A model generated the notes under the pieces. The model saw nothing but the letters and a program-made list of their open reading frames with translations. It did not search any database and was not told the DNA's origin. Position numbers and translations under genes: made by a program. This document shows positions 56,674-64,000 of a stretch of DNA of 64,000 nucleotides, piece after piece; within the stretch, counting starts at the first letter, position 1, and each line of letters starts with the position of its first letter. Origin of the DNA: Rhodosporidiobolus odoratus (lineage: Eukaryota; Basidiomycota; Microbotryomycetes; Sporidiobolales; Sporidiobolaceae); the NCBI GenBank assembly GCA_034387635.1, contig JAOANU010000003.1, positions 1,116,001 through 1,180,000 of the forward strand, written 5' to 3'.

Positions 56674-57539
56674 GGTGGCTAATTAGGCTGAGCACGAAGG
56701 GTAGAGCGAGCGGCTTGAGGAAGAAGAAGGAGAAAGAGAGCGAGGAGAAAGCGGTTTTGCGGGACGAGAAAAACAGCTTGTCCGGCTTGTCCATGGGTCG
56801 ACACCGCCTTGCCAAGTGCCACGGAGCCCGACGGAGACGCAAACAGCATCTCGGGGGGCGCAGTCGTGGCGGAGCAAGCCAGAAAAGGACAAGCCGTGGA
56901 GCAGGCAAAGAGGAGGAACTATGAGACGAAAACAATGGTGAGCAAGAGCAGCAAGTGACAGGCCGACGCAAGCTGACGGGCAGCAGGGATATTCTGAGAG
57001 ATGCGAGGGCCACCTGGCCGAGGTCCGGAAGGGTAAGTCTCGTAGAACGAAGCATTTAGTATGTCGAGTGGGCGACTTCCTGAAGGAGAAATTGGAAAGT
57101 GGGAAATGGGATGGGAGAACTACTGGAGAACGTGGTGCATATCATGCCTATGATGAAGGGCGGCACAGGGGTATAGTCGGCACCACGCTGCTTCTCTTGA
57201 CCTTGTTCACCATCTCCATCCACGGGAGAGCGACGCCAAAGAGCGCTTCTTGATCAACCTCCTCCTCTCCACTTGCCCCACCTCGCTCACACACCCCCAG
57301 CTGAAGAGGGCAAGAACAACGACAGCGGTTTGGAAGACACACACTGGTAAGCCACCCGCCTCTTTACTGCTACTCTCGCTGACCCTTTGCGTTGAATGTC
57401 GTAGGAAGCCCACCTTCTCGCTCAGACTCCACCGTCTCACCCCAAGTCTCATCCCTCTCTACTCCTCCTCTTCACCTGTACCGTCACGACACCAATCGGT
57501 ACAACAACCACGCCGCACCCCGACCACTCTCAAGTAGCC
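56674..57539. promoter_or_regulatory. Long divergent promoter region between two orphan genes
   Basis: 866 nt between divergent starts. On the plus strand the last 290 nt are pyrimidine-rich, and a GTAAGC donor at 57349 with later AG acceptors could be a 5'-UTR intron. No coding segment recognised. Confidence 0.4.
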
Positions 57540-60500
57540 ATGGCTCAGGACCGCCAGCTGAACGGCGCCGGTACCTCCCTCGACTTTTCTTCGGATGGGC
57601 GTCCTGAGCTGAAGAAGACTGCTCTCCAGCCGACCAGTCTGCGGATGGAGCTCACTCCGTCGAATCAGAGTACGAGCAGCAGGAGTAGCGGAGGAGTCAC
57701 CGTCGCCGGGTGGGGGGAACAAGCGAACGAGGAGGGGGAAAAGGAAGAACGGCGGCGGGATGTCAGGGTCAGCTTGTTCAAGCTAGAGGGAGGGGCCACG
57801 ACAACTCACAGCAAACGACAGTCTCTCCTCTTTCCCATCTCGCCAGGGACGATCAAAACTTCGTTCACTGCCGGAAAACAGGATTGTACGTTGACCTTCG
57901 TCGCGTCTCACCGTATCACCATTGTATCAGCGCTGCTCACTCTGACGGCACCCACAGCCCCTCCCTCGGCGGTACCTCGTCCTCGCTTACTGAAGCATTC
58001 GAGAGATGCCAGCAGAGCTAGTGTCGCGACCTTTGATTCGATGCTGACGACCGGCGAATCCGTCTACGAAGACGCCAGAGAACGGGTCTCTGAGGAAGAC
58101 TGGGACGACAGTGAGGATGATCTCGACTCTTTCGGTCAGCTCTCCTGCGCATATCGGATGGTCAAGGTAAGCTGACTCGCTCCTTTTTCTGCAGCTTCCC
58201 TCGCCACGCAGTCGAAAACTTCCGCTCTTCCGGACACTTCTACGGCCGAGGAAGAGTCCGCCGCGACTACGTACAGCTCACAACAAGAGCTCAGACCTGA
58301 GGATCCCCTCACCCCGCCTCAGCCTTCCCACCCCAAACTTCCCGACAACATCCTTGCTCCGCGGTCTGCGTTCGAGGAGCAAGCTTTCCTGCTGCAGCAC
58401 CGCGCCGTACTCGAGGCGGAGGCTACCCGGCGAGCCGCTCTGCGTCACTCACTTACCCTCAGCCTTCCCGAGCCTGTCGCAACTACCGTTGCGTCCCGGC
58501 GCCTTTCTTCCACCCCCCGCCAACCCACTCGCCCCGCCGAAGCTCAGCTCAGTATTGGCTCGCCTGCCAGCCCTTTGTCCGCGTCTCCCGCTCGACCTTG
58601 GCACCCCAAGCCTCTGGTCCTTACCCCCGCACGCACCATCGCGACCCCTCTTACTTCTAGTCCTCCGACTTCTCCCCACGCTCGACATGCTTCGGTAGAC
58701 TTGCAAACAACGAGGCATGCTCGTACGCCCTCCGCCGTCTCAGCGGCCTCGAGTTGGCACCACGCCAGTCGTCCGGGCTCGGCACAAGGCGGGCCCGTCT
58801 CGCCGAGGGGTGCCCTCGGCCTAGGACGGAGCGTAAGCGGCAACGGTCCCTCTCGAAGACGCTCGCTAGGATACATCGACCCCGCGGGAGACCTTGCAAC
58901 GCCCACTGCGCGGACTCGCCAGTCGACCACGTTGCCGAACAGCGCGAACGGGCTCGGACTCGGCAGGCGAATAAGCTGGATCACCTCTACAGGGATGTCT
59001 ACCGGGACGAGGCGCGTTCGCAGCGGCTCGGAAGACACCGGTATCTCAACGCTCACTGGTGATAGCTCCACGACTAGCTATTCCGGGTCGGCAAGGTCGG
59101 GCGAGAGTCCCTTTTCGAGCGCGAGCGAGTGGAGCACGGAGAGGGAGCAGGAGCGCGGGAAGGAACGCACAAAGGGAAGTCCGGCGCTGGACGAGCAGGA
59201 ATGGGAACAGGAGTATTATCGTCGAGCCGGAACGCCACTGGATGTGGTCGACGAGGGAGAAACTTCAGGCGGGGGAGAGTCAGCGGGGCCGCAGGCTGGA
59301 CGGACGTCTCCCTCGCGCGCAGTCGATGCTGTGGCAGCCTCACCGCTGTCGTCGCAACCTCTTCGACTCGCCCCGCCCATTCCGATCGTCTCCTGTCACG
59401 ATGTCCTGGAAGACCATTCCTCGCACTCTGCGAAGTCTCCATGGCCGGCCGCCTCTGCTCCCACCGCCGACAACAACCCTTCACAACAAGAGCGAGCCCT
59501 TCTACCCTCCTCCTCTCCTCCCAAGACTGTCCGTCGCCGCCCCACCTACGGGCCGTTATGGAATGGCGAACCTCTCGACTCCAGCGCTACAGAAGAATCC
59601 GACGCTTCCCTCTCTCATTCCGCCAGCAATTCCACTCTGGATCATTCTTCCTCCCGACCAACTCCTGCCGCAGCCTCCTCGTCCATACCTTCTTCCATGG
59701 CTACCCCCTCGAGCGAGCGCGCCGGCTCGGCTCGTAAGGGCAAGCCTATTGTTATCGAGCGCGTGACAAGTCGCTCTCTCGCGGCAGCCGCAAGGCGAAG
59801 CCAACGCCTTTCGCAGGTCGACCCGCCGCTTCGCGATGGTGCCGATCGACTTTCGACCAGAATCTCGAAGAGGCTCTCCGTCGCTCTTGGCAGTCCTGAA
59901 GGACCACCGACGCCGACGAAATCGCCCCAGCCCCCTCAGTCAGCCCAGCTCGAGCGTCACTCCTCACAACGCGACAGTGGCATCGCCAGCGCCGGTCTCG
60001 CAATCTGGCCTCCGCCCCCGGAGACCAAAACCGTCTCGCTCGGTCTACCTCTCGCCCATGCAACCGACTCTGAATTCTCTTCGCATTCCCTCGAGCCCGG
60101 CAATCCGACCGATGCTGAGCAAAAGGCGTTCGCAGCGGAGCAAGAGCGAGAGAGGGCTCGCGTTGGTCATCCTTCTTCCTCACCTCGCCCGAGCGGGTTC
60201 AGCTTCCCAGGCGGGAGCGCCCGAAGCAATCGGCGACTCACCTTCGAACCGCGAGATCCACGAGCGAGGAGGGACGACGAAGATGCTGCAGACTCGATGC
60301 TGGAAGTCCTGCTTAAAACCCCTCCGCCTCCGCCGGTTCGTCACCTACCCCTCGAGGCAGAGAAGACTCGACGTTGGAGCACCCACACCAGTTCGACTTT
60401 CGACACGACCAAGAAGGGTCCAGCGTACTCCCTCTCCAGCTCGGGATCGACTCCTACGATTCAACCCTCGCCCTCAAAGACGAGCACCGGCGGGGTCTTG

Positions 60501-60842
60501 TCGAAGAAGCTGTTTGGCTTGGGGAAGAAGTCGCCTTCGTTAAACGGCAGTCGGCATAAACCTATCTCTATCGCACCACAAGACTCTCCTCGTCGTAGCT
60601 CGACCAAACCCCGTCCCGTCGTCTTGGGACCGATCGACCCTCGACTTCAACAGCAACACTACTCGTTCGACTCGACGAGCGTTTCCCCTACAAGTACGCA
60701 GCCATACTGGCGCAGCGTCACCTCAAGCCCTGGGCGTGGCTCGTCCGACGCGCCGTTGACTCTGCGAGAACTCGTCAGAGGAGGACCGGACGGACGAGGG
60801 TCCCTTGCGGGTCTCGGAGTAGGGCGGCAAGGAGGCAGATGA
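57540..60842 (+). CDS. Large Ser/Pro-rich disordered protein, unrecognised
   Basis: Exon 1 (MAQDRQLNGAGTSLDFSS...) contains LRMELTPSNQST and VRVSLFKLEGGATTTHSKRQ, with a short ordered part KRQSLLFPISPGTIKTSF. A GTACGT intron leads to PPSAVPRPRLLKHSRDAS and acidic EDWDDSEDDLDSF, another to SLATQSKTSALP. The long last exon (to 60842) is about 850 residues of Ser/Pro/Thr/Arg sequence with many SP and TP sites, for example ATPTARTRQST and PPTPTKSPQPP. It has small conserved-looking islands: LEVLLKTPPPPPVRHLPLEA, GVLSKKLFGLGKKSPSLNG and LTLRELVRGG. The KKLFGLGKK island and SP-rich context suggest a regulated cytoskeletal or cell-cycle substrate, which is only a guess. No known domain. Confidence 0.72.
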
Positions 60843-61379
60843 AGAGGGGGTCTTCAAGCTGTATTGCATCCTGGTTGTGACCGGGTATGTCCTCTTCTCC
60901 CTGCTGTTTGCGTAATATGCTGATGACTTTGACCTCACTACCCAGATTCCCTTACATCCTTACCTTTGTCGTATATCCGTCCCGCTGTGCCGTCTTGTAG
61001 CCGTTCCCGCGCCGTTCATTCTTGTCTAACAGTCCCATTGCAGCCCTTTTGGTGTCGTTCGGGTTCCGCAAATCTTATGATCGCTTTAGCGTCAACTCTG
61101 TTGCGCAGATTTAGACTACCAGTCTCGAGAGCTGGACATGACGGATGGCAGCTTAGGAGACAGAAGACACAATCAAAATAGTCGCAAAGGCTGTTACAAC
61201 GGTAGCGTGCGTGGTCCGCCCGCCATCAAGGAAAGCAGAAAGCACAAAGCACAAAGGTACAAATGTCAACCCCAAATCTCCTGCAATCCACCTTGTCCCC
61301 TTCTCCCCTTCTTCCGCACCCTCCCACTTCTCGTCCCGTTGAGGAAGTTTCCCACCCACACCTCACTCATCCCTTTCCT
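60843..61379. other. Convergent 3' intergenic region
   Basis: Between the stops of the Ser/Pro-rich gene and the PHD gene. Nothing beyond transcript ends recognised. Confidence 0.5.
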
Positions 61380-64000
61380 TCACGACGGCGCACTCCCTCC
61401 ACCACCAGGTGCATTGACTCCGAGCGTCAACCCCGGAATCGGGGTCGAAGCGAGTTGACCATCATCCACTTCCATCTTGTCGTCGTGATGTTGATGCTGC
61501 ACCTGCGACCGGACTGAGGCACCATTGGCAGTGGCAGTGGCAGCGGTAGAGGCGGAAGAAGAAGCGGCCACGGGGGTAGGTGCAGGTTTAGGTGCCAGGA
61601 CGCCGGGTAGAGTAAAAGGCAGGGGCGCATCGGTCGTCAAAGTAGTTGAAGACGCAGAAGGGAGAGATCGTGTGGGTTGCACTGCCGACGATTGGGGGGC
61701 GTCGGAGGTTCGGGCTGAAAGAGCGGTTGGAAGCGCGCCGTCTTCTGCGGTGTGATTGAGCGGCATCGGGGCGGGAGAAGGTGAAGGTACGGCAGCAGGT
61801 GTAGGTGGTTGAGCAGCGGTGAAGGCAGCAGCGAGGGAAGGAGAACGGGAGGGACCAGGGGCGGGACTAGGAAGGGGCAGAGAGGTCAAAGGTACGGGAG
61901 ACGGGGTTGGTTTCTTGAGAGGTAGAGAGTGAGCGTTGAGCGGTTTGACACCACCTCCTCCGCCGCGATGTTGCTCCCATGGTCGATTCCAAGGCTGAGA
62001 GTCGGCTTTGATGAACCCGAGTTTTGGCTGGATCCAGGGAAAACGAGCGTTAGCATCTTGGCTTTGACGCACAATGAAAAGAAAGGAAGCGTACGATGAT
62101 CGGCTCGCCCTCCAAGAACCCAAGCATCGCCGCCCTCTTCGCCGCATCCCCCTCTTTGAGTGCATCTCCACCCTGCGCCGCCGTAAGGGCCTTGACCATC
62201 TTCCTAACCCTCATGAGAGCCTGCAGATCCTCCTTAGTCTCGACCGTCACTTCCGACAGCTTTGGCGCGCCTGATGTAGCAGGAGAAAAGGACGGGGAGG
62301 GACCGCGTCGAGGAGTCGCGCCGGCGGCGGGAGAAGCGGAAGGTGTACCTGGCGCGGGCGATTGGCCAGGCAGGGTAAGGGGAAGTGAAGGTCGGGGACC
62401 GCGGCGTTGTGCCGAGGCGGGAAGGGCGGGAGGGGGAGCCCGAGCTTTGCCCTTGTCTTTCGACGTGGACGCAATGCCATTTGCGCCGGCGGAGGAGTTG
62501 AGGAAGTCGACGTAGCGAACTTCGGCGAGGAGGGCTAGGTTGTCGAGCGCACTTGGTGCTGCGGAGGCGCTCGTTGAGGGCTCGCCGTCTGATTCTTCTT
62601 CATCGGAACTGGTGAGGTCGCTAAGAGGGGAGGAGTTGCCGCTGTCGTAGCCTGAAGCAGCTTGCTTCCGAGGTGATCGGCCGTTGCGATGGTTCCTACA
62701 GGCAGCTGGGTCGTCAGATCTGCCCGAACAGGCACACGAAAACACTGAACGCACTTGAGTGTTGGTTTCCGCCTCGTCCTCGGCCCATCTTTGCATCTTC
62801 CCCAAAAGTCCAGAATAACGTGTTGTTCCGGCACCTGATACCGCACTCGGTTCACCACCATCTCTTCGACATCAACCTCCATCCCCTTCTCCTTTGAAGG
62901 AACAATCACGATGTCGCCGTTGTTGGGTTGGTCTCGATAGTCAACAGGGATGGTCTGAATAGTCTTCGGTACGCGCTTCTTGGGCTGCGGGGCAGTAAAA
63001 CCATCTGAGCACTCTGTACACAACCACAAGGACAGGGTGGAAACTAGGCGCACGACGATGTGCTCGGAATGCAACGGACACATCCACTTCCTCGTCGGAG
63101 GTGGCATGCCCGTCATAGGCGGGTCCAAACAATCCAAGTGCCAATGTTGATCGCAAAAGTCACACGAGATGATGCGACGGTGCTTTTGAGGCTCGGCGGA
63201 CCCGTCACAGTTGTAGCAGACGATGCTCTTGCCATTCTTGTCTTTGAGTCGGTAGCCATCTCGATCTTCTTGTCCGATCGCTCGACCCCTGCAGGTACCT
63301 ACAGGTTCAGCGAATCCCAGCGGAATGAGAGAGATGGGGAGGAAAACGCACGTGATCTTGGAAGGTGGTCGGTGCTCCATCGCATCGAGGAATTCTCCGC
63401 TCGTACCAGACGCGACTGTCTCAAAGAGTAAGCATGCTGATCGCGAGTCCGACGCAACAGCGAAGGAAGAAGCGCCTCACCATGCTTGAAGAAACCCTTG
63501 AGCTCGTTCGATAGCGAGAACTGTTTCGGATTCTCCGTTTCGACCTTGTAGACCAGGTCGCTGAAGAAGCTGCGAGGCAGCTTTTCGGGAGGTGACTGCA
63601 GTGCAGAGAACGAACGATGAGATCAGACGCGATGTATGGAGAAGAAGAAGAAAAGACCGAGGACTAACCGCTGCTGCCCTGCAAGACTTGCAATACCAAC
63701 TCTCCTCGGGCACTTCGTCCATCTCGAGAGGCGGTTCGAGGCACTGAAAGTGGAAGGAGCGGAGGCAACCACCCTCACAGCAGAGGAAATGACCTTTCCC
63801 GCCGCAAGCGTCACAGAAATCGTTGTTTGCCTGAGTGGTGAGAGGGAAGAAGAACGTCAGCGTCGCACGAGGCATGGATGCAGAGAACCTCGAGAAAGAC
63901 TGACCATCATGACCTCTTCTCCTCCAGCAGCAGCGCCTCGCCGGCCGAGCTGTTTGCCTGTTTTAGCCGGACTGTGGTTGAGAAGGGGGAGAGAGGCTGA
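61380..64000 (-). CDS. Rco1-like double PHD-finger protein, 5' end outside window
   Basis: Probable subunit of an Rpd3S/Clr6-type histone deacetylase complex. Enters with a disordered end ...GKQLGRRGAAAGGEEVM, then PHD1: NNDFCDACGGKGHFLCC, RSFHFQCLEPPLEMDEVPEE, SWYCKSC. Linker SPPEKLPRSFFSDLVYKVET and NPKQFSLSNELKGFFKH, a block known from Rco1/PHF12 proteins, then LDAMEHRPPSK. PHD2: KSIVCYNCDGSAEPQKHRRI, ISCDFCDQHWHLDCLDPPMT, KWMCPLHSEHIV. A region KRVPKTIQTIPVDYRDQPNN and VNRVRYQVPEQHVILDFWGK follows, then Ser/Pro/Ala-rich tail to GVNAPGGGGSAPS. Several short introns. Order PHD-linker-PHD matches Rco1 better than single-PHD Cti6. Coding continues past 64000. Confidence 0.87.

Noticed and set aside
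1..64000. Transposons, viral remnants, CRISPR arrays, rRNA or tRNA genes
   Set aside because: No reverse transcriptase, transposase or integrase motifs, terminal repeats, regular spacer arrays or RNA-gene signatures were seen when reading both strands by eye.

Overview
This is nuclear DNA of a GC-rich, intron-dense fungus. Introns are mostly 45-100 nt with GT-AG borders (often GTGCGT or GTACGT donors) and CTGAC/CTGAT branch points, proteins are rich in Ser/Pro/Ala, and genes are packed a few hundred bases apart on both strands. Gene content and style point to a basidiomycete red yeast (Pucciniomycotina, Sporidiobolales, a Rhodotorula/Rhodosporidium-like species). The assignment comes from gene architecture and remembered protein families, not from a database search. 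All gene spans below include introns. I see no rRNA, tRNA, CRISPR, IS element or intact transposon.

Layout. 1-2448: 3' part of a C2H2 zinc-finger gene, then a small UBA + DUF2196 protein. 2762-6933: divergent pair AP-2 mu adaptin (-) and phosphoserine aminotransferase (+). 7156-13340: tandem pair of GH71 alpha-1,3-glucanase-like genes coding for membrane-anchored secreted proteins. 13475-26668: a minus-strand block with a SAPS-domain phosphatase subunit, an unrecognised low-complexity protein with a Cys/His motif, two tandem small secreted Cys-containing proteins, and ER glycerol-3-phosphate acyltransferase. 27229-27815: a Cys-rich metallothionein-like gene. 28343-35556: a membrane-anchored fusion of an epimerase-like SDR domain to a GT47 exostosin glycosyltransferase, convergent with UDP-glucuronate decarboxylase (UXS1). 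35850-44935: eIF3j, class II fructose-bisphosphate aldolase, a poly-proline orphan and GH2 beta-mannosidase. 45540-55046: Doa1/PLAA, fructose-1,6-bisphosphatase, FAHD1-like hydrolase and an aldo-keto reductase. 55424-64000: two lineage-type orphans and the 3' part of an Rco1-like double-PHD protein.

How they fit. Most are conserved housekeeping genes in mixed order and not a metabolic cluster. Groups that may share a function are the UXS1/GT47-fusion pair (nucleotide-sugar supply next to a glycosyltransferase, plausibly a xylose- or GlcA-containing surface glycan), the two wall-glucan GH71 genes, and FBA1 with FBP1 (glycolysis/gluconeogenesis, not adjacent). The strongest oddities are the SDR-GT47 fusion, a 40-nt homopolymer inside a UXS1 intron, consecutive 12-nt and 6-nt micro-exons in FBA1, a tiny-exon metallothionein gene, and the tandem small secreted protein pair.
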